Below, piece after piece: positions 11,343-22,742 of a stretch of DNA of 64,000 nt. A program made the translations under genes and the position numbers. Within the stretch, counting starts at the first letter, position 1. Every line of letters starts with the position of its first letter. A model generated the notes under the pieces. The model saw only the letters and a program-made list of their open reading frames with translations. It was not told where the DNA came from and ran no database searches. Origin of the DNA: Dichetophora obliterata (taxonomy: Eukaryota; Arthropoda; Insecta; Diptera; Sciomyzidae). The stretch spans positions 14,831,467 to 14,895,466 of the forward strand of contig OY986436.1 in the NCBI GenBank assembly GCA_963920525.1, written 5' to 3'.

Positions 11343-11979
11343 CAGGGACCGTACCGGTTATGGTTTTTATCAAAAAAGTCAGATAATAACAGTTATCATT
11401 TAACTTTTATTTTTTCCGACAAAAATACTAGTTATTTAATGCCTTTTATTTTTTCGGGCAAAAATAACTGTTACTTGTGACTTTTATTTTTTTTGTCAAA
11501 AATAACAGTTATTTTGTGCCTTTTCTTTTTTCGGTCAAAAATATCAGGCAATTTGAATTCTTTTAAAGGCCACTTAAACGGCAAAAAAAGTTTTAAGCAA
11601 TTTTTATCGTCCCATCAGCGCGCACATTTTGAGCTATAAAACTTTTTAGTTTTTAAAGTTTTTTATTCGGCCTTTGAAAAAGTACAAATTGCCTGATATT
11701 TTTGACCGAAAAAATAAAAGGCACAAAATAACTGTTATTTTTTACCTAAAAAATAAAAGTCAAAAGTAACAGTTATTTTTGCCCGAAAAAATAAAGGGCA
11801 AAAAATAACAGTTAATATTAATTTTTGTAGTAACAGCCAAAAATATAAAAGGCATTTAATATTCGCGAAGCTGCTGCCATTACGATAATAATGGTATATT
11901 TAAACAAGTCCTCCGGGCACTTTTTCATTATGCCTTTTTCATCTGAAAATTATAAAATAACAGTTATTTTCGGTCCCTG
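11343..11979. mobile_element. hAT-type foldback element, CAGGGACCG family copy 1
   Basis: 637 bp. It starts CAGGGACCG and ends CGGTCCCTG, and is flanked by a perfect 8-bp duplication CATTTTTG (11335-11342 and 11980-11987), the hAT signature. Each arm is built from several degenerate units of the type TTTTTGnCAAAAATAACAGTTA, and the two arms are mirror images, so a single strand can fold on itself. No transposase frame is present. Confidence 0.92.
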
Positions 11980-11987
11980 CATTTTTG

Positions 11988-13380
11988 TAATTTTTTAGGT
12001 CATCAAAATCAGAGCCTTGGTAATGATATAAGATTAAAATCATAAAATTGTAAGGTAAGTTTAATTTTTTTAATATCAGTTAATTTTATCTGAACTTCAA
12101 GTAATTTATTCTGAATATCAATTAATATTTTCGAAATTTCAATTGATGAATTCTGCATTTCAAATGTAATTTCTAAAATAAAATCAATATTTTCTGAATT
12201 TTTAATCAAATTAGTAAATTTTAGTTCATCCATTTATTCTGAATATAAAATGGAATCTCTGAATTTAAATTAATATTATCTGAATGACAATCGAAAATGG
12301 TGTAAAAATAAATGCTCAAATTAAGTTTATCATGCTTAAATCACCATTTTCTACCATTGGCGCAGCAAGCGGGGGACAAGGAGGGCAGTTGCCCCCCACT
12401 TTTTTAGCTAGATAAACAATTTAAAAGGAAAAGCTATTCAAAATATCAGTTTTTTACAACTATAATATATTTGTATTATATATTTTCCTCTTCTTTCTCT
12501 CTTCTTCATGTTTCATGTGAAGGAAATTTCGCGAACTTTTTTTGCACCACCATTTGTACTGCCCCCCCCAGATGAAATTCGCTTCCGACGCGCTTGTTCT
12601 CTACTCAAACAAAACATTTTCTAAATTCGGAAATTTTATTTCTTAATGAATTTCAGAGTACGCTTGCATATAAAATTTACTGTCCCAATATAAGTTTTGT
12701 TTCAGCCACAAGAAAAAAACAATTTATTTTCGTTTCGAGAAATCATAAAAAACTTACTATTACAGATATGTGAACTAATAATTAGTTTTGGATGCTTGAT
12801 TAAAGTATTCAATTGCCTTGAATCAAACAAAATGATTTCTCAATATAAATAAGTAAATTATTTCTCTCCGTGTATACCTGCTGCTTACTTTATTGTGTAT
12901 ACCTGCTGAAAGTATCGCTAAAAGTCTCAAACCAATGACTAAGATTTTCTCTAAAACACATAATTGTCCTATAAAAGACTTATCATAATATTTTTCGGTG
13001 TAGAATGTAGAACGTAACACGACCTAGCTAACCCGAGCTTATTGAAAATCTAATCAATATGCGGAGCATATCAATGACTAACAAATCATTGAGGCATAAG
13101 CAAATCTCACAATAACGAGACAACGACAACAACAACAACAACAACAACACGACAAAGACCCCGGCAAAAATTAAGTAACTAAATATTTTAATCAATAAGA
13201 ATACAAATGGGTCCATTGAAGCGACAAGATAGAGCCGGCACACAGTACTTTGAGCTCATACAAATGTGGCTAATAAATGGAAGGAGTCATTCGATTCATA
13301 CACAATTTTGCTTGACAATAAATATGTGATCGACTTTGAAAATTTTAAAAACTACATCTATATTAACGTAGACTCAATTA
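11988..13380. other. No gene seen
   Basis: AT-rich. At about 13,115-13,150 there is a short (ACA)n/(CAACAA)n microsatellite. No exon or element ends that I can support. Confidence 0.35.
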
Positions 13381-13623
13381 GGGTATTCACAAGGTGTGCT
13401 ATCATGTCATATTGTCCTAAAATTTTTTCAACTAAAATTTACAAAAGAAATAAATGCAAATAAGAAACAGCTGTTTGATTACAACACTTCAATAAACATA
13501 GCTTTCAGCGTTGTAATATATTAGTACTTTTTTCATGGAAAGCAACAATAAAATGTTCAAACTAGTGTAAAATCTTAGGACAATATGACATTATGACATG
13601 ATAGCACACCTTGTGAATACCCC
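13381..13623. mobile_element. MITE with GGGTATTCAC ends
   Basis: 243-bp element with inverted repeats of more than 40 bp. The left end begins GGGTATTCACAAGGTGTGCT and the right end is its complement, ending in GTGAATACCCC. The same GGGTATTCAC terminus appears on the giant nested element at 56720-63161 and as a solo end near 16250. Confidence 0.8.
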
Positions 13624-13903
13624 AAATGTATAGCAAATTTTGATTAGTTTTTGCGAAATCTAGCATAATTTTTAAGTGGCAGAGAATCAAGTGCAAGTTT
13701 TGCACACACAATAATCACAATAGAAATTTAGCAAACAGTTTTCACAGCGTACTTTCTTTAAGCATAAGGTTTAAATTTCTATATATAATATTTTTAAAGA
13801 ATATAAAAATATGTTGAAATACATAATTTAAAACAACAAATTTTCAGTCTCAATTTAAAAAATAATGATCTTTGCAAAATTTTAGCTGAATCAGACAACT
13901 CTA

Positions 13904-14378
13904 AGGCCTTTTCCACATGGAGCAATTGAAAAGTAATGCAACTGCAACGCAACAGCTTAAAAAGTTTCAAAACACTTAAATTTTAAACTGAACTGCAACC
14001 TACGCTTTCAGATGAGCAAGTCACGTTGCAACGCAACATTGAAAAATTCACAACAAAACAAACACTTATTTAATGGAAGCTTTGTTAAATAGATATAAAA
14101 AATTAATTGAGGATAAAAAATGGTATTTTTTCACTTCCTGCACTTATTTCATATTTATTAACTGATTAATTATTTTCATAGCACACAACACAAATCGGAA
14201 ACATAACTAATCGCCGATTCAAATTGCAGCACGCCGTGTTGCATGGAACTGGTTGCGAATGCGTTAAAAACTTGTTGAGTACAAGTTGTTTCATGTGAAG
14301 GTTTCGGTATAAATACATTGGTTAACAACTTTTGTTGCAGTTGCATTCGTTTTCAATTTCTCCATGTGGAAAAGGCCT
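13904..14378. mobile_element. MITE, AGGCCTTTTCC family, copy 1
   Basis: The left end AGGCCTTTTCCACATGGAG and right end CTCCATGTGGAAAAGGCCT are perfect complements. The interior is non-coding and repeats the word GCAACGCAAC. It lies immediately next to copy 2. Confidence 0.75.
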
Positions 14379-14379
14379 A

Positions 14380-14834
14380 AGGCTTTTCCCCCACTTGGTC
14401 AAAGCAACTTTAACTCAAGTTCCTAGCCTGGGTATTTTTGCCGGAACCTTCAGATTAAGCAATTTGCACGCAACAATATCTCGACTCGTTCTCAACCTGT
14501 TCAACGCAACGTGGCTTTCCGCAATTTTCATCGGCGACTAGTTGCATCAATTTGTTGGTTTTGTGACTTCAATTATTTGTAGTGCAGTACGCTATATATT
14601 AATCAAGGTGAATAAGTTAATTAATTAGTTCCTTTTCTCATTAATAGAATCTAAAAGAAGAAGAAATAGTTTGCAGGTTGAATAAGCAAGTGTTAAATAT
14701 CAAATTAATAAATTTTGCATGACTTTTGAAACAATTCTTAAAGCATTCGGTTTATAGTTGTATTGCTTTTAAAAATTTTTGCTGTTGCTTTGAAGTTGCG
14801 TTGGAATTACTTTAACCAAGTGTGGAAAAGGCCT
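14380..14834. mobile_element. MITE, AGGCCTTTTCC family, diverged copy 2
   Basis: The left end AGGCTTTTCCCCCACTTGGT pairs with the right end ACCAAGTGTGGAAAAGGCCT. It abuts copy 1 with no spacer. An ORF across its left part is repeat sequence, not a gene. Confidence 0.65.
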
Positions 14835-14844
14835 ATGATTGCAA

Positions 14845-14966
14845 ACAGAGTGAATACCGAAGCGGACAGGCAGGCAGACAGGCGCAGGCAATCTCGTTTC
14901 TTTGCATGTTACTGCCTGCGCCTATCTGCCTGCCTGTCTGAATCGGCGTTCGCTCTGTCCGCAACC
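14845..14966. repeat. Near-perfect hairpin (CAGGCAGGCAGACAGG), mini-foldback
   Basis: Two arms of roughly 50 bp (about 14845-14893 and 14912-14964) are complementary with few mismatches around a loop of about 20 bases. The core is CAGGCAGGCAGACAGGCGC. The sequence is GC-rich in AT-rich surroundings and looks like a tiny palindromic MITE. Confidence 0.7.
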
Positions 14967-15428
14967 TAAGGCAACAACAAATATCTCTCCAAAAGAGAGT
15001 TGAAAATGTCACCGTGGATTATAAAAAGTACAAATGAATATTATTGATCAGGAAAAAAATCTAATTCGATTCTGAATTATTTTTCTCCGTTTATTTAAAC
15101 GCATAATGTCAACAGCGACAATAGCTACAATATTCTGTTCTGTGAAACTGATAATAAAATTTTTCCCGAAAATTTTAATAAAAAAATTCGTCATAAATCA
15201 TAAAAATGAAGTAGGCAAAAAACTCCTTAGTATTTTTTTAATTCAAGTTAGATAACCAGCCCGTTATATGGCATTTCGATAAACTCGATAAGGGAAGTAA
15301 GTCCCGGGATCCGTGGACGATTAAGCGATAAAAACGAACGATTTACGCCGCTTTCAAATAAATTTTTAAATAAAAAAATTTCTATTACAAATAATCATGT
15401 CAATGCAACCATTTCAATTTAAGTTGAT

Positions 15429-15794
15429 ATGAATATAGAATTAGAAAAGCCTTTTATTGAGGCTGAAAAAGACTGTTAGGACGATGAGTGTGAACCACTG
15501 GAACAAAGACTTTGCAAAGTTTAAGAAGAATTTGCAACATCGAAAAGTCAGTTATACATTTCAAAATTGTCAGATATTCTGACTCACGAAATAATTTTGT
15601 TTTGTGGTGAAGGCAATCGTGATCGAAACTTACAAATTGCTTGCGATTATCGTGCAACTATTTCCCCAACTAGAATAGAATCAGTACGGTTCTTCTTATC
15701 AGCGCGTTATATTTGTAATAATATCCGAACAAAACTCTCCAATGAAAAATAAGATGCGTTGATCAGCTTAATGTATAACTTTAAAAATAATTAA
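15429..15794 (+). pseudogene. hAT transposase C-terminal (hATC) remnant
   Basis: A single frame with three internal stops (codons 17 and 32, and after SNEK) encodes the end of a hAT transposase. Recognisable parts are RIESVRFFLSARYICNNIRT, corresponding to the family's E-R-x-F-S-x-A-G-x-I-x-x-x-x-R-x-R-L-S motif, followed by KLSN and DALISLMYNFKN. This is the C-terminal dimerisation domain. The N-terminal BED finger and the DDE core are missing, so the copy is dead. It is the only transposase-like coding sequence I could tie to the many hAT-type elements in this window. Confidence 0.65.
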
Positions 15795-16529
15795 AAAAAA
15801 ATTTAAACTTGAAAAGTCTTTTCCAATCTTAATTTGATTTAAACACAAAAAAATAGATGTTAAACATTTTTTTACCGTAATAATACCGTAATTACATAAT
15901 AATACCGTAAACTGTTTTGTATTTTTTTTTATATATTTATTGTTCTTTAAATCAATACAATTTGCTAGTCATTAATATTATTTAAGTTTTTGTATGGCAT
16001 AAAAAAGTTTAACTTGTATTTTGAGCTTCTTCCATTTTTGCAATTAAAAAATAACTGGCAACAAATCAGTTGTTTATGGAGCTTTAAAAACCACGTTCGT
16101 TAAACATATCATTGAGCTACCACACTTTTGGTTTTTAGAGATTTCATGTAAAACAACAAAAAAATATGCAACCCGCTCGTTTAAGTGTGGTATCATTACA
16201 ACGGGGTTCTTAAACTACACTGAAAACAACGCAATTGTGAATACCCTTAATGTGTTTTGTTGCTTTAAGCTTAGTATGCTGTAGAAGCGAAAATAAATCT
16301 TCCATAAGAAATGCATTGCGTTTTTGACAGCGAAATTTTTTTTCCCTGGCTAGTATGCTGTTGAACCGAAAAACTTGTTCAATGCAGCCAAGTTCACAGC
16401 CATGATTGGAGAGTTAAAATGTCAAAATTTCACTTCCTTTTACATGTCCGTACATTTAATTGGCGTGAAAATTTGACTTTCAACAAGAATGTTCAACTAC
16501 CACACTCAACAAACAGTTTATAGTAAGTA

Positions 16530-17387
16530 CCCTGCAAACCATATGAGTTTTTAAAGACTCTTTTATGACTCATTTGTAGGAGCCTGAGCCCTCATAATGA
16601 GCTCTTATAAGTTTCAAAAAAGAGCAGTTTTTCCGTTGAAAGAACTCAAATAAGAATACAAAAAAAACTCTTTTATGAATCTTATATTGGCATTTTAAGA
16701 ATCATATAAGACTCTTCAAAGTTTCAGAAAAGTGCTAGTTTTCCTTTGAAACTGGATGCTCTTATGAGGCATTAATATTAATCTCTTTTATGATTTCTAT
16801 TTTTTCTATATATTTTTTTTCATAAAATAATCATAAAAATGCCGAAAATGAGGTTGTTTTTTAATATGGTCACTTTTTGTGATTTTTTTTTTTTTTTTTT
16901 TTTTGAAGAAAAGAAAGTGCCAGAGAACGCGGATTACTCCTTAAAATTTTTCCACTATTCCTGTGCTGAAATATTAAGTTGTAAGCATATTACGATTACC
17001 GAACCGAATGCAATATTTTAAATTTAAAGTGAAGGAACAGTATTTGAAAGCATGCTTTTTTTCTTTAAATTTCTTCTCCAAAAATGCTCCCAATTGGGAT
17101 GTTTTAAGGACCTTATTTTTTTTTAAATACAGAAAATACACATAAAATTTCATATTCAGGATGCTTTTCACAAAACACTGCTAAATGTGAGCTCTTTCAG
17201 AGCTCAAAACTGAAGTACTCCAAAAATAATCCGAAATAAGTTTTTTCAGGAGTGTACGTTATGAAACAACAAAAAATACACTTTAAAAACTCATACACTT
17301 TAAAATAAGAGGGAACTCATAAAATCCACTTCAATAAGGCTCTTTTCAGAGTCAGAATTATGAGCGCTCCGAACTTGGTTTAAAGGG
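16530..17387. mobile_element. TIR element with TA duplication
   Basis: The left end CCCTGCAAACCATATGAG and right end (reverse complement) CCCTTTAAACCAAGTTCGG are similar, and TA dinucleotides flank both ends (16528-16529 and 17388-17389). The interior has mirrored blocks containing GAGCTCTTTnAGAG and ACTCATAA phrases. Non-coding. Confidence 0.5.
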
Positions 17388-17852
17388 TATGTGTTAGTGT
17401 TGAGTATGCACCAAAATTTCGCGTGCCTATTAAATGCCTAAAAATTTTCGACCCTAAAGCATACTAAGCTATAAAAATGAATTAATTTACAGTTTTTAGT
17501 TTTAAGTAATAAATAATTAAAAATTGTATTAAAAACATTTTGAATTATTTACTTCTTAAAGTTTTCAATCCCGAACTAATGCCGGGACTTAAATTTGCAA
17601 TCCCGATAATACCGGGATCGAGAAAAGCTTCCGGGATTGGACTCCCTAGCACTTATGTATACAAAATTTATGTTGTTTGATTGTAAAATAGCAGATTTGT
17701 AAAATAGCATTAACCTCTTCAAGTAGCTTGAAATTTTCTAGCTCAAGTATACGTTCGAGCTAGGTTTCTGTTAGCAAAAGCAATAAAAAGTCCTTATCAT
17801 GATTTCTTTTCATGCGGAAGCTTATAAATTATCAGGATATTGATCGAGAAAT

Positions 17853-18164
17853 ATGAAAAATTACAGCAACAAATTTTCTAGCCATCTCTGGTACTTAGTC
17901 CCTGAAACTGTAGCGCTATTATTTTTGACAATGTTCCAACATGACAATGCTCCAACAGCAATGATAAATGACAATGTTCCAACATCCATTATGTCTCAAG
18001 TTCTGTTGAAAGCCGGGATATGTGAAGAAGAGGAAGAAATAAACAACCAACTGGAGAGATATTTTCTGCACCAAAATGATTTTTCTTCCTACACATACAT
18101 CAAGATTTCGTCTCTTGTAACTTCTGGTAGAAAAAATTCCTCTACGAGATTTTCTTATTACTAA
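17853..18164 (+). pseudogene. Unidentified ORF, probably transposon-derived
   Basis: 103-codon frame with an ATG start. The segment SSHLWYLVPETVALLFL near its N-terminus reads like proteins encoded by insect mobile elements (a conserved hydrophobic stretch after a WYL motif), and an acidic run EEEEE lies in the middle. No complete domain could be named. It lies between hAT pieces in repeat-rich DNA. Function unknown. Confidence 0.3.
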
Positions 18165-19065
18165 TCATACTACTAATCATAATAATTCTAATCATTACTA
18201 ATCATAATAATAGTAGGGGAATTTCTCCGGTTGTGAGCCATCCCCGGTTGTGAGACAGCCTATTTTTTTCTATTAAGTTGAAAGGGTAACCCTAATGTTA
18301 GTACTGTCAATGGCAACACTTTTCATAATTTCACTTTTGCTGTGTCATCGCGCAAAAAACAAAACAAAATATAATATGAAATCGCAGCCTAAGAAGTTTC
18401 ACTTAAAATATATTATGTTATAGTTTATATCAAAAAATTGATGACTTCAAGAGGGGTCAAATGCAAGAGCTAAAGCTTTTTGCCCACACGCTAGACACTG
18501 TGCGAAGTACTGTGCGCGGCAGTACGAAAAAAAAATCTGGCGATACAAAAGAGCGAGCATCGGAAGATGAAGACTGACAACAATTGCAACAAACTCGTAT
18601 ATATTTGTCAAAAAAATATGTTTGTCTAAGAACAACTATGAACGTAAACAAGCCCGGGCACTGTCAAAAATTGTTTTGGGGGGGTACCTTTTAAATTTTT
18701 TTATTTAGACTTATAATTTTTTATATAAAATAATCTTTTTAACATAATGTCTTGTCTTCTTTTATTTCGCGCTAATGCATTTAAAATTTGTTCCGTGGTC
18801 ACTTAAACATCCCTATGAAAATTTAAAAGAGCTAACCCAATGAGCGTTTATTCTCCTGTTTTACTTCTCATGTATATTTTGAGTCTTTTAAGCGACTGAA
18901 ACTTTGCACCAATCTCCAACAATCGGCTTATTGATCATATCATTATCATTGCATTGCAAATATTAAGAGATTCGATAAACGTTACAGGTTGATTTGTCTG
19001 ATTCAAGCAGTGCCTAAAAATATGTGGTACAAAATATTGGTCAAAATCAATATGCTATATACACT
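18165..19065. other. No gene seen
   Basis: AT-rich. A doubled phrase CCGGTTGTGAG occurs at about 18,218-18,252 and may be a solo transposon end. A GC-richer patch at about 18,470-18,560 gives overlapping minus-strand frames with no recognisable domain. Confidence 0.3.
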
Positions 19066-19073
19066 GATATAAT

Positions 19074-21121
19074 TAGGGCATCCAATCCCGGGATCCCGAA
19101 GACCCTAGTCCCTGGTTTGACAAACCTTAGAAAACGAATTTTTTTGAAGACGTAATATGAAGTCTCAAAGTAGTTAAGCCTTGTTTTACAACACAAAACA
19201 TTGCAGAAGATTTGAAGAAAATAAAAAACATAATTTCGATTAAGTTTTTGGATAGTATTAACTCTTTATTTCTGAAAAACAAGGACCCATTCTTTAAAAA
19301 ATCAAATGAGATCGTTCAGCAGATTCATAAAACTATTTCAAAAATGCAAATAGTTAAATAATTTTAGTGTTTCTAAGTAAAAATTTTGTGATGTTTTGTA
19401 CAGCTTGTATAAGGACATTTTTTTTAATTTTTTAAGGTCACATTTTAGTTTTTCTAAGCTAGTATTGTGTTATATTTTTTACAGTAAGCTTAAGAAAGGT
19501 TTAAATTTTTATATTTTTCACGACATATATTGTAGAGCTAAATTTTTTATTTTAGTATTATTAAAATCACATTTCAATATTTCTAAGGATGTATGATGTG
19601 TTTTAAACAGGGATCGTAACGGTTATGATTTTTTTCCTAAAAATCAACAAATAATTGTTATGTTTTGACCGATTTTATTTCAGTCAAAAATAAAAGTTAA
19701 TATTTGGCTTTTATTTTGTGATCAAAAATAAAAGTTAAAATTTGACCTATATAATTTTGATCCCAAATATAATTTAAAACTTGACTTTTACTTTTTCGAT
19801 CAAAAATAACAGTTAAAATTTTACTTTTTTTTTCGATCAATAATAAAAGTTAAAATATTACTTCTATTTTTTCGATATAAAAAAAATCAAAAAAAAATAA
19901 TCTGAATGTGATTTTAAAAAATTTTAAAATAAAAACTTTTTTAAAGTAGCTGTACAAAAAAACACAACCAGGGACCGAAAATAACAGTTATTTCCGAAAT
20001 TTCTATTCAAAAAGGCAAATGGAAATAGTAATTCTATTCGATATTTGAATATAGCAATGTGATGTTTGTTATCTTTAACTATTTTAGTTTTTCTGATTTT
20101 TTTAAAAAAGTCAATAAATAATCATTATTTTTTAAAATGATTTAAGTTAGTTAAAAGCTGACTTTTATTTTTGACCAAAACAAAATTGATCAAAAAATAA
20201 CGATTATTTATTGACTTTTTAAAAAAAATCAGAAAAATTAAAATCATTAAAGATTATTATTCCTTAGCTAAAAAACATGACATTGCTATATTCAATTATA
20301 GAGTAGATTTACTCTTTCCATTTGACTTTTTGAATAGAAATTTCGGAAATAGCTGTTACTTTCGGTCCCTGGTTTTAAACATTGTGTTATTTTGTACAGC
20401 TACTTTAAAAAAGGATTTTATTATAAAATTTTTTAAAATCACATTCAGATTTTTCATTGAAAAATTGCATCATGGAATTTTTTGTACATGTTCTTAAAAT
20501 TATTAAAAAAAAATTAAAAATTATAATAATTTTAAAATTTCTTAGTGAGAATCTTGTAATATTTTGTACAGCTTTTTTTAAGAAGTTTCGTTTTATTTTA
20601 ATTTTTAAGGTCACATTTCGGTTTTTCTAAGTATCACATCATATTTTGAACAGCTTGTTATATACATATACAATGTTACATACAATAAAAAACATTTTTA
20701 ATTTTTTTTATTATTGAAATCACACTTCCTAGGAAATATCATGTGTTTAACACATTAGGCATTACCAATTTAATGCCTGTCGATTTAATGCCTACTCTAA
20801 ATTAAGTGTGATCTTTTCGGACATTATTTCTATAGAATTTGCTGTCAAAAAGCTTACACTAAATTTAGAGTCGACATTAAAATGACTATTGGCCTTACCA
20901 AAACTGTGTTATTTCATATAAATAGTTTTAGAAAGGTTTTTATTTTAAAAGTTTTTAGAATTACATAAATTTTTTTTTAGGTAGTATCATTGAATTTTTT
21001 GTTGGAATATTTTAGAACTTTTTTTTATAAAGGCAATCTTGCGATTCATTGAATCCTTTTATTTTAGGCCTATCAATCCCGGGACTAAGAAAATTTTGGG
21101 ATTTGGGGATTGGATGCCCTA
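19074..21121. mobile_element. hAT-like element (TAGGGCATCC ends), host of a nested hAT
   Basis: 2,048 bp. The left end is TAGGGCATCCAATCCCGGG and the right end (reverse complement) TAGGGCATCCAATCC, followed by divergence and a second CCCGGGATTG block. The flanks GATATAAT (19066-19073) and GAAATAAT (21122-21129) match at 7 of 8 positions. The element at 19608-20371 is inserted within it. No transposase frame remains. Confidence 0.75.
19608..20371. mobile_element. hAT-type foldback element, CAGGGACCG family copy 2 (nested)
   Basis: 764 bp. It starts CAGGGATCGTAACGG and ends CGGTCCCTG, flanked by a perfect 8-bp duplication GTTTTAAA (19600-19607 and 20372-20379). Arms of AAAAATAAnAGTTA units match copy 1 at 11343. 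A second CAGGGACCG terminus lies inside at about 19,968, and 19,968-20,371 is by itself an inverted repeat. The element therefore looks like a composite of a half copy plus a full palindrome. Confidence 0.9.
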
Positions 21122-21179
21122 GAAATAATTATCACATTTTAAAACTAGACACAATGCCTTTAATATAAATGTAGGCATT

Positions 21180-22130
21180 TTGGGTATCATTGAAATGTGA
21201 TATCAGTTGAAAATAGATTGGTTTATTGTTTAGAAAACCAAATCCAGGGTTTGAGATTTTAAGATTTTTTTCGCGGACCCACAGCCATGCGAATGCCAAA
21301 ATTGGGTATATTTTGAGACAACGTTCAAATTTCCGTGAAAAGGGTCTCATTAGAAAATTTATTTCGACAGTTTTTTAGGAAAAATCGAAAACTTTTAAAA
21401 AATTGCAGTAAGTTGACCCATTCTTAATTTCAAAACTTTATACTATGCCAGTAACAGGTGCTATAACATTTCTCAGTTTTAGTATTTTCATCTTTTTACG
21501 TTTCATTACCTTTCCAACGAATTAGAATTAAGGATCAAGATCTTTGGCGTGACCTTAACACACAACGGCTACCATTTTGTGCTGAGAGTTTCTCTCGGTG
21601 CTTGTTAAAATTCGACCATTTCGGGAAAGGGGGTTTAACCCCCAAAATCCCCCTGCGTACGTGCCTGATAACGTGTATATGAAATAAATGAACCAACGTT
21701 GTTCATTTCTTCAAATAAAAATCATGGAAAAATTTAAAACTTTTGAAACAAATGCAATAAGCTTACCCATTCTTAATTTCAAAATTAAATGCCATTCCAG
21801 CAACAGGCGTCATAATTTTTTTTCATTTTCATTTTTTTTTTTATTTATTTACGTTCCATTGCCTTTGCAACGATATAAAATGAAAGTGTGCTCTTCAAGG
21901 GCTTAGAAGTTATGGCAGAAAACGTGAAGTGTTGACGAATTTTCAATACAAATTTAAGTAGCGTTGATATTTTTTGGCAAAATATTATAAAACATAGAAA
22001 CTTGAAAATTTTTGTACGTAAATAATATAAAAAACCATACTCCAAAATACATTTTTTGTTTGTTTTTAGATGCATCTTCTTCTTCTCGCTAGGCGGCATA
22101 AAAAAGTATTCCTTTTCCTCCAAAGTAGTT
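21180..22130. repeat. Dispersed foldback-family fragments
   Basis: Two consecutive blocks (about 21,180-21,560 and 21,690-21,990) match the arms of the palindromic element at 26128-27638. Shared phrases are TTGCAGTAAGTTGACCCATT, CCTTTCCAACGA and GAAGTTATGGC. No gene is seen here. Confidence 0.65.
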
Positions 22131-22382
22131 TAACCCCCAAAATCCCCCTGCGTACGCTTCTGAGCGTGTATGAAAAATAGACAAACATCTGGAGGAACTC
22201 CAGAGACAAAACCGCAACTAAGAGAAGGTAAGGGGTAGAAGAAGGTAAACAAGTTCGAACGCATAGACAGATGTGCGATGATAGTTAAGAACTGATAAAG
22301 AATTCGCCAGTGTATAGAAAATTTAAAAAAAAGCAAACAAATAATAATATTATATAGGTATAGAAGTATAAAAATCAAATAT

Positions 22383-22390
22383 TATAAATA
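22383..22390 (+). promoter_or_regulatory. Candidate TATA box for the first M13 peptidase gene
   Basis: TATAAATA followed by G is a good insect TATA box. A start of transcription about 30 bp downstream would give a 5' UTR of roughly 330 nt before the ATG at 22743, if unspliced. Inferred from sequence only. Confidence 0.35.
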
Positions 22391-22742
22391 GCAAAAAATT
22401 GATATTGAAAAACACAGACAGATTTAATAGAATAACAAGAAGCAAGAAGTAATTGGCGGGACTATTTGCCAATTTTTGAATTAGTAAGCTAGAATCGGTG
22501 TTTGTCAGCGGACTAGAAAAAATATTTTTGTGATTAGTGGATGTGCAGCAAAAAATATAGAATACTATTTCGAAAGACTAAACTTAAAGAAGCGGCATTT
22601 GTAGAAATTGACCAAACGAATAACAAACCTAAACTATTAGTAATACTCAAGTTTCTACTGCAGAATTTTGAAAGAGATAGAGATACGCTGAAGCTTTACC
22701 GGACTGGACCCTTATGACAGTCAGTAAGCATTCCACCGCGCC

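Larger units (their letters stand above)
15290..17651 (+). mobile_element. Degraded hAT element with transposase remnant
   Basis: The left end near 15290 (TAAGGGAAGTAAGTCCCGGG) and right end near 17651 (reverse complement TAGGGAGTCCAATCCCGG) resemble the termini of the hAT element at 19074-21121 (TAGGGCATCCAATCCCGGG). The transposase C-terminal remnant at 15429 lies between them. No flanking duplication could be read. Other elements have inserted inside it, for example 16530-17387. Confidence 0.45.

Noticed and set aside
14332..14541. 69-codon plus-strand ORF
   Set aside because: It spans the junction of two MITEs and is composed of their repeat sequence.
20405..20614. 69-codon Lys/Phe-rich minus-strand ORF
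   Set aside because: Low-complexity AT-rich translation inside a hAT element.
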